Part shown: one piece after another, positions 52,689-61,685 of the stretch
Position numbering within the stretch: position 1 is the stretch's first letter
Layout of the letters: each line of letters starts with the position of its first letter
Assembly: GCA_017305925.1 (NCBI GenBank)
Contig: JAFKJW010000184.1
Location: forward strand, 1 to 64,000
Reading direction: 5' to 3'
Length of the DNA stretch: 64,000 nucleotides
Origin: Hyphomicrobiales bacterium
Lineage (GTDB): Bacteria > Pseudomonadota > Alphaproteobacteria > Rhizobiales > Rhizobiaceae
Program-made: the position numbers and the translations under genes
The notes under the pieces: generated by a model
What the model saw: only the letters and a program-made list of their open reading frames with translations
The model's database searches: none
Told to the model about the DNA's origin: nothing

Positions 52689-53584
52689 CGGGCGGCGAAT
52701 TTCAGGAAAGCGGAAAGGCCTTTGGCGGATCGCGAGGGACGAGGACGCGCGCGAACCTCCCCGGCCGCTTCCGGACCGGCATCCGGATCGGCCGGATCGC
52801 GCTCACGGCCTATGTCCTTCTGATGCTGGCGCTGCTGGCGCTTCCCATCGTCCTTGTCGTCGTCGCCTCGTTCCAGGGAGGGATGGAGGTCGCCTCCCGT
52901 CCGGACGGCTGGTCGCTCAGCGCCTACGAGGCCATCCCAACGAACTACTGGGACGCCTTGTGGTTCACGATCAGAAGCGCCTTCTGGGCGACCATCTGCG
53001 CGCTGGTCCTGGCGGTTCCGGCGGCCTGGGGGCTCGTGCGCGGAAACCTGCGCGAGCGTCGTTTCGTCAGCGCACTGGTGCTGCTGCCCGACGCCGTCCC
53101 GTCCATCACCCTCGGCATCGCGCTGCTGGCCCTGTTCGTTCCGCTGGGGCTCTCCAACAGCTTTGCCGGGATCACGGTCGCGCTGACCGTCATCAGCCTG
53201 GCGATGGCCCTGCGCTTCACGGAAGCCCTGATGGGAGGCGTGCCGGAAGAGCTGGAACAAGCGGCCGTGACGATGGGCGCAAGCCGCGTCACGGCCCTGA
53301 CGACTGTCGTCCTGCCGCTTCTGGCGCCAGGGCTCGCCATCGCCGCGCTGTTCGTCTTCGTGCACAACCTCGTCACGTTCGAGCTGCTTCTCTTCATCGC
53401 CGGGCCGCGTGCGACGCCGATCTCGGTGCAGCTCTTCAGCGACATCGTGGATCGCGGCGTACTGCCGCAAGCCATCGCGATGTCCGCCATCCTCGTCTAT
53501 GTCGGGATCGCCTTCCATACGCTGGTCGCGATGACGGTCGGCGCGCGCTACCTTGCGGGCAGCGCCATGGCGCGGAAAGGATAA
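52685..53584 (+). CDS. ABC permease, iron/polyamine-type importer, second subunit
   Basis: 299 aa, PotC-like, six membrane segments after a cytosolic Arg/Gly-rich N-terminus. EAA loop LEQAAVTMGASRVTALTTVVLPLLAPG in outline. The start overlaps the preceding stop (ATGA), and the ATPase gene starts four bases after its stop. Confidence 0.9.
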   Translation: MTGGEFQESGKAFGGSRGTRTRANLPGRFRTGIRIGRIALTAYVLLMLALLALPIVLVVVASFQGGMEVASRPDGWSLSAYEAIPTNYWDALWFTIRSAFWATICALVLAVPAAWGLVRGNLRERRFVSALVLLPDAVPSITLGIALLALFVPLGLSNSFAGITVALTVISLAMALRFTEALMGGVPEELEQAAVTMGASRVTALTTVVLPLLAPGLAIAALFVFVHNLVTFELLLFIAGPRATPISVQLFSDIVDRGVLPQAIAMSAILVYVGIAFHTLVAMTVGARYLAGSAMARKG

Positions 53585-53588
53585 CCGG

Positions 53589-54707
53589 ATGCTGTACGGT
53601 AAGCTCGGCCAGAGGGTTCAGGTCAGGCATCTCAGCAAATCCTTCGGCAAGATTTCCGCCCTGCGGGACCTGACCTTCGACGTCGAGCCCGGCGAATTGG
53701 TCGCTTTTCTCGGCCCCAGCGGCTGCGGCAAGACGACGGCGCTGAAGACGATCGCCGGCCTGCTGCCCGGCCATGGTGGCGAGATATCGTTCGGCGGAGA
53801 ACGGATCGATCACCTGCCGCCCAACAAGCGCAACATCGGGCTGGTCTTCCAGAATTATTCGCTGTTTCCGCACATGACGGTAAGCGAGAACATCGGATAC
53901 GGCCTCCGCATGCGCCGCTGGCCCTTGGAACGGCGCGCGGCGCGCATCCGGGAAATGCTGGCGCTGGCGCGGCTCGAGGGGCTGGGCGATCGCAAGCCCG
54001 GGCAGCTCAGCGGCGGCCAGCAGCAGCGTGTCGCCCTGGTGCGCGCCATGGCCTTCATGCCCGACCTCCTGCTGCTGGACGAACCGCTGTCGAACCTCGA
54101 TGCCGGTTTGCGGGAGGACGTGCGCGCCGACATGCGCAACATCCAGCGCCGTACCCGGCAGACGACCATCCTCGTCACACACGACCAGGAGGAAGCCCTG
54201 GTCATGAGCGACCGCATCGTCCTCATGAACCAGGGCCGGGTCGAGCAGATCGACTCGCCGGAGCAGCTCTATTCGATGCCCGCGACGGAATTCGCAGCCC
54301 GCTTCATCGGCCGGGGCAACATTCTCTACGGGACTTATCTCCGCGACGGCGATGTCGATGCGGTGCGGATCGAAGGGCTCGACGCGCCTTTGTCGGCGAG
54401 CACCAAGGCGCCCGCGGTCGGTCCCGCAGGCTCCCCGGTGGCGGCCTGCATCCAGCCGGAACAGATCGTGGTGAGCGCACGCAACGATGCTGAAACGCTG
54501 AAGTCCCGTTGGCCTCGCGCCTTCATCGCGACCGGGAAGATCGTCGATATCGCTTTCCACGGCGGATCGAGCGTCCTGCATCTCGACGTGGAGGGAGCGG
54601 GCGTCCTCAAATGCCGGCGGCCGGCCACGGAGGTGCAAGGACTCCGTTTCGGCGACCGCGTCGCCGTGGGCATTCTCGACTGCCATCTCATGCCGCAGAG
54701 CGAATGA
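53589..54707 (+). CDS. ABC ATPase, iron/polyamine-type importer
   Basis: 372 aa PotA/FbpC-type ATPase. Walker A GPSGCGKTT, FQNYSLFPHMTV, signature LSGGQQQR, Walker B LLLDEPLSNLD, switch VTHDQEEA and a C-terminal TOBE regulatory domain (about 290-370). Intact, unlike the UgpC-type ATPase at 61669. Completes the four-gene importer. Confidence 0.93.
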   Translation: MLYGKLGQRVQVRHLSKSFGKISALRDLTFDVEPGELVAFLGPSGCGKTTALKTIAGLLPGHGGEISFGGERIDHLPPNKRNIGLVFQNYSLFPHMTVSENIGYGLRMRRWPLERRAARIREMLALARLEGLGDRKPGQLSGGQQQRVALVRAMAFMPDLLLLDEPLSNLDAGLREDVRADMRNIQRRTRQTTILVTHDQEEALVMSDRIVLMNQGRVEQIDSPEQLYSMPATEFAARFIGRGNILYGTYLRDGDVDAVRIEGLDAPLSASTKAPAVGPAGSPVAACIQPEQIVVSARNDAETLKSRWPRAFIATGKIVDIAFHGGSSVLHLDVEGAGVLKCRRPATEVQGLRFGDRVAVGILDCHLMPQSE

Positions 54708-54740
54708 AGGTCTCGGCTATAGATCCATGACGAAGCGCTG

Positions 54741-54851
54741 CATGACATGATGCGGCATCGGCATTGGATCTGATATTCCCGGTAATGCTAGCGTCTTCGC
54801 ACAGTCATCGTGGCTGTGTTTGGGGAACTCGGCTTCCATGATCTGCGATCA
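54741..54851. promoter_or_regulatory. Regulatory region before the DUF1194 gene, with repeat of the LysR operator
   Basis: 54741-54768 (ending GGCATTGGA) matches the lysR-upstream site at 50389 at 23 of 28 bases. A small dyad TGATCTGCGATCA lies at 54839-54851. This is within the 286-base gap between the importer ATPase and the DUF1194 gene; the AT-rich AAATAATATACT stretch just downstream may hold the promoter. Confidence 0.5.
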
Positions 54852-54993
54852 GTGTGATTGCGGAAATAATATACTGCGCTCGAACTTGGCATAATCTCTG
54901 ACAATCCGCCGATCAGACAGAAGATGCCTTGTCTGAAACGATATTGTTCGAGGTCTCCCATGCCGAACGTCGGGACCGCGCGGGTGGGGTCAC

Positions 54994-55851
54994 ATGGGAA
55001 ACTGGACGGCGCCCTTTGGCGGAAACCATGACGAAGCCGCCGGCGAACCGGCGCGGCGGCAAGGACGGCATGGCGCCAATCTCCGCCGCCTGCTCATCGG
55101 CGCGCTGGCGCCGTTTGTTCTCGCCCGCCCGTTGTGGGCGGCGGATAGCGAGAGCCTTTCGCAAGGAATGGTGGTCGATGCTGCACTCGTCCTCGCGGTC
55201 GATGCCTCGTCCTCGATCTCCATGCACCAGGCCCGGATGCAGAAGGAGGGCCACGCGGACGCGCTGCGCTCGCCTCAGGTGAAGGCCGCGATCCAGGAAG
55301 GTTCGATCGGCTGCATAGCCGTCACCTACCTCGAATGGTCCAGCGTCGGCGCGGCGCGTACCGTGCTGCCTTGGAGCAGGCTGTGCAGCAGCGGCGACGC
55401 CGACATCGCCGCGGACGCGATCGCGCGGCGGGGTGACGACGGCTCCGGGCGAGGCAGCGGAGGCCGGACCTCCCTGTCCTTCGCGCTCGATCTCGGCGGC
55501 CTTCTGCTCGACCGCTTTCCCGGAAAGGCGGCGCGCAAGATCATCGACATATCCTCCAACGGGACGAACAATGACGGCCTGCCCGTCGCACAGAGTCGGG
55601 ACCGCGTTGTCCAGAAGGGCTACACCGTCAACGGCATCGTCCTCGCGCACGAGGAGCAGGGCGTGACATCCGATCTTCCGGATTACTTCCGGCGGGCTGT
55701 CATCGGCGGCCCGCGGGCTTTCGTGGCCGTGCCGGATCGGCCTTCCGACTATGTCAGGGCCATTCGCCGAAAACTCGTGATGGAGATAAGCGGCGTCGAC
55801 GGCCGCGAAGACAGGAGCCCGGTCCATGTCGTGGTCGGGGACAGGGGATGA
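54994..55851 (+). CDS. DUF1194 (von Willebrand A-like) secreted protein
   Basis: 285 aa. After a hydrophobic segment LLIGALAPFVLARPLWA (about 33-49, a signal or anchor) comes a VWA-like domain with the MIDAS-type motif VDASSSIS and later GGRTSLSFALDL. This is the DUF1194 family of rhizobia, function unknown, thought to be periplasmic or exported. The gene overlaps the following membrane-protein gene, suggesting they work together. A start further inside, close to the signal segment, is possible. Confidence 0.8.
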   Translation: MGNWTAPFGGNHDEAAGEPARRQGRHGANLRRLLIGALAPFVLARPLWAADSESLSQGMVVDAALVLAVDASSSISMHQARMQKEGHADALRSPQVKAAIQEGSIGCIAVTYLEWSSVGAARTVLPWSRLCSSGDADIAADAIARRGDDGSGRGSGGRTSLSFALDLGGLLLDRFPGKAARKIIDISSNGTNNDGLPVAQSRDRVVQKGYTVNGIVLAHEEQGVTSDLPDYFRRAVIGGPRAFVAVPDRPSDYVRAIRRKLVMEISGVDGREDRSPVHVVVGDRG

Positions 55852-56587
55852 AGCCGCGGGTGATGGCGCCGTGCGGGGGGGCATTGATGCCGAAATGAAG
55901 CCGGACGGATTCTTGCGGCGTGCCGGCATCCGCACGCTGGATCCCGGCGCGCTCTACAATCTCGGCAATATTGTGGGCTTCGTCGTCGGGCTTGCCGTTG
56001 CGCTCGGCGCAACCGCTTCCGGCGGGGACAACGCCACGCTGTGGGGGCTGGCCGTGGCCCACGTGGCGGGAAGCCCGGCCGCCATTGCGCTGACCACGGC
56101 CACGGCGGTGTTCTTCTGGGGCGGCATCGTCTACACGAAGGCTTGGGCGAACGGTCCGCCGCCTGATCCGGGTCTCAACCGATGGGGCGACGTGCTTTCC
56201 GGCATCGGCGCGATCATCCTGGGCGCCGGCCTGGTCATGCTGGGAAATCCATGGCTCGCGGCGTCCGCGGGCGCCCTGCACGCCGCCGGCAAATTCGGCA
56301 GCGCGGCGAGCAGCGCGGTCGTGGCTCGGGATGCTCGCGTTTCGGAACGCACCGGAGCCTTCTTCAAGGATCTGGTGCTGGTGAGCCGCGTGCCTGCCAT
56401 CCTCGCGGGCGCCGCCGCCCTGTGGCGGGAGCTTGCGCTTCAGGAAAGCATGCAAGGATTGCTGCTGGCCCTGAGCTTCATGGCCTGCTGCACGATATGG
56501 GCGGCTGCCGACTGGATGCTGCTGTCGCCGCAAGGCTGGATCAAGACCACCGCGGCCGCTCTTCGTCAGAGAGTGTCCAGGGTCTGA
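55826..56587 (+). CDS. Membrane protein of unknown function
   Basis: 253 aa with about six hydrophobic segments (NIVGFVVGLAVALGA, AIALTTATAVFFWGG, VLSGIGAIILGAGLVMLG, FMACCTIWAAADWMLL among them). Not recognised. Start 55826 has AGGAG nine bases upstream and overlaps the DUF1194 gene by 26 bases; an internal ATG at 55895 is an alternative. Overlap indicates co-translation with the DUF1194 protein. Confidence 0.65.
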   Translation: MSWSGTGDEAAGDGAVRGGIDAEMKPDGFLRRAGIRTLDPGALYNLGNIVGFVVGLAVALGATASGGDNATLWGLAVAHVAGSPAAIALTTATAVFFWGGIVYTKAWANGPPPDPGLNRWGDVLSGIGAIILGAGLVMLGNPWLAASAGALHAAGKFGSAASSAVVARDARVSERTGAFFKDLVLVSRVPAILAGAAALWRELALQESMQGLLLALSFMACCTIWAAADWMLLSPQGWIKTTAAALRQRVSRV

Positions 56588-56659
56588 GCGATTTCCCCTT
56601 TGGCCGTACGATTCGCGGATTCACCCTCGCAATCGCAACTGCATGGAAATAGTTCTGGC

Positions 56660-56681
56660 ATGACTGGTCATTACCAGTCAT
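56660..56681. promoter_or_regulatory. NagR/DasR-like operator
   Basis: ATGACTGGT-CATT-ACCAGTCAT, perfect 9-base arms. The core ACTGGTCATTACCAGT has the outer bases of the ACTGGTCTAGACCAGT element bound by the GntR/UTRA regulators NagR and DasR, which respond to amino-sugar phosphates. It is 38 bases before the GntR/UTRA gene. Confidence 0.75.
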
Positions 56682-56718
56682 AAGTTGATAGGTTCACGGC
56701 CGAATTCGGGAGTATGGG

Positions 56719-57528
56719 GTGAGCAGTCTCGGCGTCTCGATGGAGCAGAACGCTCCACGAACATTGCATGAGCGCCTGCGCGCCGTCATCGTGGCGAACA
56801 TCGGCAGCGGAGCCTGGGCGCCTCATTCGCAAATCACGTCAGAGCGCGAACTGTGCCAGCGCTACGGCGTCAGCCGCGCGACCACGCGCAAGGTCGTCTC
56901 CGACCTCGTCCACGAGGGCGTCATCTACACAGTCGCCGGCAAGGGCGCTTTCGTCTCCGACCGACCTTTTCGACAAGAACTGAAGCCGCTGACCGGTTTC
57001 GCGGAGGACTTGCAAGGCCAGGGAATTGCAATGGGTTCAACCGTGCGTCGTTTCGAGCGCATCGAGGCCGACGAGACATTGGCCGGACGGCTGCGAATTC
57101 GCCCGGGTTCGGCGGTCGTCCACCTCGAGCGGCTGAGATTTGCCGACGGGAAGCCGGTCGCCGTTCAGACCAGCTTCATCCCCGAGCATCTCTGCCCCGG
57201 CCTCTTGCATATCGATTTCTCGCGGGCATCGCTCTACGAAACTTTCAGGGGCGAATACGGCCTGTCGCTGGGCGACGCGGACACCGTCGTCCGGCCCGAT
57301 CTCGCGCAGGACTGGGAAGCGGCACTGTCGGGCGGCGGCATGCCCCTGCCCGTGCTGCGGACCTTCCAGACCACCTATCTGACCGACGGCCGGGTCATCG
57401 AATATTGCCTGTCGACCTTCTTCGGCAACGGCTTCGAGCTGACCGTCGGCTCCAGCGCGCATCGCGGCGTCTGCCTGTCGCCGACCCGCAGCGAAGCATT
57501 CCATGGGCGCGGCGAAAGCGGAAAGTGA
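56719..57528 (+). CDS. GntR-family regulator with UTRA domain (NagR/DasR-like)
   Basis: 269 aa. Winged helix (about 15-80) with TSERELCQRYGVSRATTRKVV; UTRA effector domain (about 100-255) with RRFERIEAD and LERLRFADGKPVAVQTSF. The family senses amino-sugar phosphates or histidine intermediates. Immediately upstream is a NagR/DasR-like operator and downstream are amino-sugar genes, so control by glucosamine-6-phosphate or GlcNAc-6-phosphate is likely. GTG start at 56719; ATG at 56740 is an alternative. Confidence 0.9.
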   Translation: MSSLGVSMEQNAPRTLHERLRAVIVANIGSGAWAPHSQITSERELCQRYGVSRATTRKVVSDLVHEGVIYTVAGKGAFVSDRPFRQELKPLTGFAEDLQGQGIAMGSTVRRFERIEADETLAGRLRIRPGSAVVHLERLRFADGKPVAVQTSFIPEHLCPGLLHIDFSRASLYETFRGEYGLSLGDADTVVRPDLAQDWEAALSGGGMPLPVLRTFQTTYLTDGRVIEYCLSTFFGNGFELTVGSSAHRGVCLSPTRSEAFHGRGESGK

Positions 57529-57537
57529 GGGAGACGC

Positions 57538-58836
57538 ATGGCGCGCATCAAGGTTGCCTATATCGGCGGCGGCAGCACGAGAGCGCCGGGCTGCATTGCC
57601 GGCTGGCTGCGCCAGGGCGAGAACTTTCGCGGCTCCGAGATCGTCCTGATCGATCTCGACGCGCACAGGCTGGGCGTCGTGCGGGAACTGGCGCAGAAGA
57701 TGTCCGACGCACGCGCGCTCGACATCCGCTTCACGGCCACGACGGACAGGCTGGCGGGCCTGCAGGATTGCGATGCGGTGCTGAGCAGCTTCCGCCCCGG
57801 CGGCTTCGAGGCGCGCCATCTGGACGAGAGCATTCCGCTGAAGCACGGCGTGATCGGCCAGGAAACGCAGGGCCCCGGCGGCTTCTTCATGGCTTTGCGC
57901 TCGATCCAGGCGGTCAAGGGCATCATCGCCGACATCGAGCGCGTCGCGCCGAAAGCCCGCCTCTTCAACTACACCAATCCGGTCAACATCGTCGCGGAGG
58001 CGGTCACCCACCACAGCGACATTCCCACCGTCTCGCTCTGCGAGGGGCCGCTGATCTTTCCGCCCGACATCGCGGTCGCCGCCGGGCTGGACCCTTCGCT
58101 GGTCGAGGCGACGTCGATCGGCCTCAACCATGGCTCGTGGTCGGTGCGCCAGACCTATGACGGGAAGGACTTCGTCCCGCTGGTCGAGGAGGCCTGGCGC
58201 GAGCGGCGCGACGATCCGGCGCTGACGCTCCAGCAGCGCCGTCTGCTGCACATGACGGCGGCCATGCAGTCGCTGCCGTCGCAATATTTCAAATACTACT
58301 ACTTCACCGACGAGATCCTGCATGAGATGCAGAGCGCGCCGACGACGCGCGCGCAGGACATCATGGCGAAGGTTCCGGATTACTGGCGGCACTACGAGGA
58401 ACAGGCGCGGTCTGACAACCCACGCCTCGACGAGCGCCTTTCACGCGGCAGCCTGGACGAACTCGAGATCGCGATCGACGTGATGGACGCCGTGTTCAAC
58501 GACCGCGGCGAGGTCTGGCCCGTGAACGTGCCGAACAACGGAGCGATCGCCGACTTTCCGGACGATCTGGTGGTCGAGGTGCCGGGCTTTGTCGACAGGA
58601 CGGGCGTGCGGCCGATCGCTTCCGGCGCGATGCCCCGGCAAGTGGCCGGACTTGTCCACATGCTGGCCGAATACCAGGCCGCGACCGCACGCGTCGGCTG
58701 GGACGGCAACCGCCGGCAGGCGATCCAGGCGCTCGCCTCCAACCCGCTCGTCATGTCGCTCAAGAAGGCGGAGGCGATATTCGACGAGATGGCGCACGCC
58801 CATCGCGACTATATTTCGCCGACGCTGTTTTCGTGA
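57538..58836 (+). CDS. GH4 NAD-dependent 6-phospho-glycosidase
   Basis: 432 aa. NAD motif IGGGSTRAPG at the N-terminus, the GH4 segment NYTNPVN, and metal ligands Cys in SLCEGP and His in GLNHGSWS. GH4 enzymes hydrolyse 6-phospho-alpha- or beta-glycosides by an oxidation-elimination route with NAD and Mn2+. Here it sits with a NagB-like deaminase and a kinase, so a phosphorylated amino-sugar disaccharide or glycoside is the likely substrate. Usually the phosphate comes from a PTS; here an ABC importer and a kinase are nearby instead. Confidence 0.9.
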   Translation: MARIKVAYIGGGSTRAPGCIAGWLRQGENFRGSEIVLIDLDAHRLGVVRELAQKMSDARALDIRFTATTDRLAGLQDCDAVLSSFRPGGFEARHLDESIPLKHGVIGQETQGPGGFFMALRSIQAVKGIIADIERVAPKARLFNYTNPVNIVAEAVTHHSDIPTVSLCEGPLIFPPDIAVAAGLDPSLVEATSIGLNHGSWSVRQTYDGKDFVPLVEEAWRERRDDPALTLQQRRLLHMTAAMQSLPSQYFKYYYFTDEILHEMQSAPTTRAQDIMAKVPDYWRHYEEQARSDNPRLDERLSRGSLDELEIAIDVMDAVFNDRGEVWPVNVPNNGAIADFPDDLVVEVPGFVDRTGVRPIASGAMPRQVAGLVHMLAEYQAATARVGWDGNRRQAIQALASNPLVMSLKKAEAIFDEMAHAHRDYISPTLFS

Positions 58837-58851
58837 ACGGAGTGCCCGCCG

Positions 58852-59586
58852 ATGGCGATCGAACTGCATATCGAGCCCGACCTCGCTTCCGTCAGCGACC
58901 ATGCGGCACGCCTTTTGGCCGAGGCCATTGAGCGCAAGCCGGCGCTTTCGGCCGTGTTGGCCACCGGTAACTCGCCGATGGCCAGCTATGCCCGGCTGGC
59001 GGAATTGCGGCGTGACGGCAAGGTCGACACCGGCCGGATGCGGGTGTTCCAGCTCGACAGCTATATCGGCACGCCGGACGACGATCCGCGTTCGCTTTAC
59101 GGATGGATGGACCGCTCCCTCCTGTCGCCTCTCGCCATCGCGCCCGAACGCGTCATCCGCTTCGCCGCGACGCCCGCCGACCCGGACGAAGAGTGCCGCT
59201 CCTTCCGTGAAAAGATCGGGATGTCAGGTGGTTTCGACCTTTCCGTGCTGGGCCTCGGCCCGAACGGGCATCTGGGCTTCAACGAGCCGCTGAGCGATCC
59301 GCGATCGACGACGCGCGTGATCGACCTGACGCCGGAGAGCATCGTCAGCAACGCGGTTTACTGGGGAGGCGAGGTGGCCGTGCCTCGCCGGGCGATGACG
59401 GTCGGCCTCGACGCCCTGCTCGCCGCAAGGCAGACGATCCTGATCGTCGTGGGCGCGGCCAAGCGCCAGATCCTGAAACAGACGCTTGAGGGGCCGATTT
59501 CCCCGGCCGTCCCGGCCTCCTATCTCCGCGAAGCGACGAACGTCACCGTCATCGCGGACCGGGCCGCCTGGGGCGGCGGTGCCTGA
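58852..59586 (+). CDS. nagB: Glucosamine-6-phosphate deaminase-like (NagB/SIS-type isomerase family)
   Basis: 244 aa. The deaminase signature LGLGPNGHLGFNEP is intact, with FQLDSYIG replacing the usual FNMDEYVG, and TRVIDLTPES. Reaction: glucosamine-6-phosphate to fructose-6-phosphate plus ammonia. Gene follows GH4 after 15 bases and is followed by the kinase. The variant FQLDSYIG leaves a related aldose/ketose-phosphate deaminase possible. Confidence 0.85.
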   Translation: MAIELHIEPDLASVSDHAARLLAEAIERKPALSAVLATGNSPMASYARLAELRRDGKVDTGRMRVFQLDSYIGTPDDDPRSLYGWMDRSLLSPLAIAPERVIRFAATPADPDEECRSFREKIGMSGGFDLSVLGLGPNGHLGFNEPLSDPRSTTRVIDLTPESIVSNAVYWGGEVAVPRRAMTVGLDALLAARQTILIVVGAAKRQILKQTLEGPISPAVPASYLREATNVTVIADRAAWGGGA

Positions 59587-59587
59587 G

Positions 59588-60604
59588 ATGCGCGGATCGG
59601 CTGCCCCGGTTGTGCTGGGCGTGGACGGCGGCGGCACCAAGACGCTTGCCCTGGTGTGCGACACCGAAGGCCGGGCGCTCGGCTGGGGCCGCGCGGGAAA
59701 CTGCAACATTTACGGCAACATGGCTGGCGCGGCGGACGAGCTGGAAAGCGCCGTGGAAGAGGCGCTTTCGGCGGCCGGCTGCGCCCGCGAGCACATATCC
59801 TCGGCAGTCTACAGCCTGGTCGGCGCGGACTGGCCGGAGGATTTCGAGTTCTGGCGGACCGCCCTCGCCGGCCGGCGCCTCGGCAGGCGCATCGAAGTGG
59901 TCAACGACGCCATCGGCGCACTGCATGCCGGCTCGCCCCAGGGCGACGCCGTGATCGTCGTCTGCGGGACGGGCGCGGCGACAGGCAGCCGCAACCATGC
60001 CGGCGCGTTGTGGCATTCGTCGTTCTGGCAACTGAACCAGGGAGCCGGAGAACTGGGCGCACGCGCGCTCGACGCCGTCTATCGGGCGGAGCTCGGCATC
60101 GGTCCGGCCACGCTTTTGACGCCGGCGCTTCTGGAGAAATTTCGGCTGCGAGGCATCGAAGCCCTGCTGCACCAACAGACGGGGCGCTCGACCGCCGGAA
60201 AGATCGATGCGGCGACCATCGTTCCGCTGATTTTCGCCGCGGCGGACCAAGGCGATGCGGTGGCCACGCGTATTCTCGAAACGCACGGGACGAGCCTTGC
60301 CGATTTCGCCGCCATCGCCGCGCGCAAGGTCGATATTCTCGACAGGCCGTTCCAGTTCATGCTGGCCGGCGGCGTCTTCCGGAACGCCTCGCCCATCCTG
60401 CGCGATGCATTGCTGGCCCGCCTTCGCGACCAGGCCCCTGCCCTCGTGCAGACCGACAGCCGCGAGCCGCTGAGAGGAGCGATCAATCTGGCGCTGAAAA
60501 TGGAGACGGGACGCTGGGATGGCCGTCTCGCCGAAAGGATCGGGAAGACGTTTCCTCCCCCGGCGTTCTTCCAGACCAGCCAGCACGCCGGAAGCGGCGC
60601 ATGA
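59588..60604 (+). CDS. BadF/BcrA-type N-acetylglucosamine-kinase-like ATPase
   Basis: 338 aa ASKHA-fold kinase. Phosphate 1 motif GVDGGGTKT, connect motif near VVNDAIGALHAG, phosphate 2 motif VCGTGAATGSRN and adenosine motif LAGGVFRNAS. NagK-type relatives phosphorylate GlcNAc or glucosamine. It overlaps nothing but starts two bases after the deaminase stop. It could supply the 6-phosphate needed by the GH4 enzyme and NagB. The C-terminal tail is about 20 residues longer than typical. Confidence 0.85.
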   Translation: MRGSAAPVVLGVDGGGTKTLALVCDTEGRALGWGRAGNCNIYGNMAGAADELESAVEEALSAAGCAREHISSAVYSLVGADWPEDFEFWRTALAGRRLGRRIEVVNDAIGALHAGSPQGDAVIVVCGTGAATGSRNHAGALWHSSFWQLNQGAGELGARALDAVYRAELGIGPATLLTPALLEKFRLRGIEALLHQQTGRSTAGKIDAATIVPLIFAAADQGDAVATRILETHGTSLADFAAIAARKVDILDRPFQFMLAGGVFRNASPILRDALLARLRDQAPALVQTDSREPLRGAINLALKMETGRWDGRLAERIGKTFPPPAFFQTSQHAGSGA

Positions 60605-60629
60605 CCGTTCCCTTTCAGCCCGGCGCCTC

Positions 60630-61685
60630 ATGGCAGTGGATGCGACGATGATCGAGGAACCGGTCCGCGGGAACGAGGGCGAAATGATCTACAGGGCGGC
60701 CAGCGCCGTCGTGGACAGGCTCGGCAAGCACGACTTCTACGACCGCCTGCTGGACATGATCGGCGCACAGGTGCCGCACGATCTCGCCGCGCTGGTGCGC
60801 TATTCCAAGGGGGCCCGCCCGGATCTCGTTCTGCCGCGCATCGAGCTGACCGAGGTGTTCGAAACATATCGCGAGCATTTTTACGCCTTCGATCCCTTCT
60901 ATCACCACTGGCGCGGCACGGGGGAGGAAGGCGTGTTCCGCCTGCGCGCCATGGACGCCAGCCTGAGCCGCACGCGCTACGCGCGCGAGTTCCTGCGCCC
61001 GGCCGAGATCTATGACGAGATCGCGGTGTTCCTGCCGAAGATCGGCGACGCCTCGCCGACGCTCATCCTCGATCGCGCCAGAGGGGCTTTCTCGGAAAAG
61101 GAGGTCGCCCGCATCCGCGCGGCCTATCCGCTGCTCGCCTCGCTGCATCGGCGCCACATCTCGATGCTCGTCCTGTCCAGCCACGACACCGACATGTCGC
61201 CGCTCGGCTTCGTCGGTGTCTCCCGCATCGTCGATCAGCACAACCAGACGGTGCTGGCATCGCGCGCATGGGAGCACATCGTCGCCTCCGGAGAGGCCGA
61301 CATGGCGGAGGCCATCCGATCGATCGACGCGCGGGGGCCCTGTGCGGTCGCGATCGCGCGGGGACGCACCTTGCGCCGCACGCGGCTGCCCGGCGATTTC
61401 GGACCCGCGCCCAACGGCTATTTCGACGAGGTCGTGGTTGCCCCGCGCGACTATTCGGCGCCCTCCTGGCGGCTGCCGCCGGCATTGTCCGAAAAGCTCA
61501 CGCCCCGCGAGATCGACATTGTCGGCCTGATGCTCAAGGGCCATCCGGTCATAGACATCGCGGCCAAGCTCGGTCTCGGCCGCGGCACCGTCAAGAACTA
61601 TCGCCACCGCATCTACGACAAGCTCGACATCACCACCGAGCGCGAGCTGTTTCTGGAGATCAACCGGCTCAACGCGTCCGCCTGA
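60630..61685 (+). CDS. LuxR-type transcriptional regulator
   Basis: 351 aa. The C-terminal LuxR helix-turn-helix (about 285-345) reads LTPREIDIVGLMLKG and GRGTVKNYRHRIYDKL. The N-terminal 270 residues are a GAF/PAS-like or autoinducer-like domain without clear Trp/Tyr autoinducer-binding landmarks. Start 60630 or 60648 are both possible; neither has a strong ribosome site. Lies between the kinase and the convergent importer ATPase, overlapping the latter by 17 bases. May control the block, ligand unknown. Confidence 0.82.
   Translation: MAVDATMIEEPVRGNEGEMIYRAASAVVDRLGKHDFYDRLLDMIGAQVPHDLAALVRYSKGARPDLVLPRIELTEVFETYREHFYAFDPFYHHWRGTGEEGVFRLRAMDASLSRTRYAREFLRPAEIYDEIAVFLPKIGDASPTLILDRARGAFSEKEVARIRAAYPLLASLHRRHISMLVLSSHDTDMSPLGFVGVSRIVDQHNQTVLASRAWEHIVASGEADMAEAIRSIDARGPCAVAIARGRTLRRTRLPGDFGPAPNGYFDEVVVAPRDYSAPSWRLPPALSEKLTPREIDIVGLMLKGHPVIDIAAKLGLGRGTVKNYRHRIYDKLDITTERELFLEINRLNASA

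Noticed and set aside
60630..61685. Quorum-sensing circuit linking this LuxR protein with the lactonase-like gene at 145-948
   Set aside because: No luxI gene is present, the LuxR N-terminal domain lacks clear autoinducer landmarks, and the two genes are 60 kb apart in unrelated operons.
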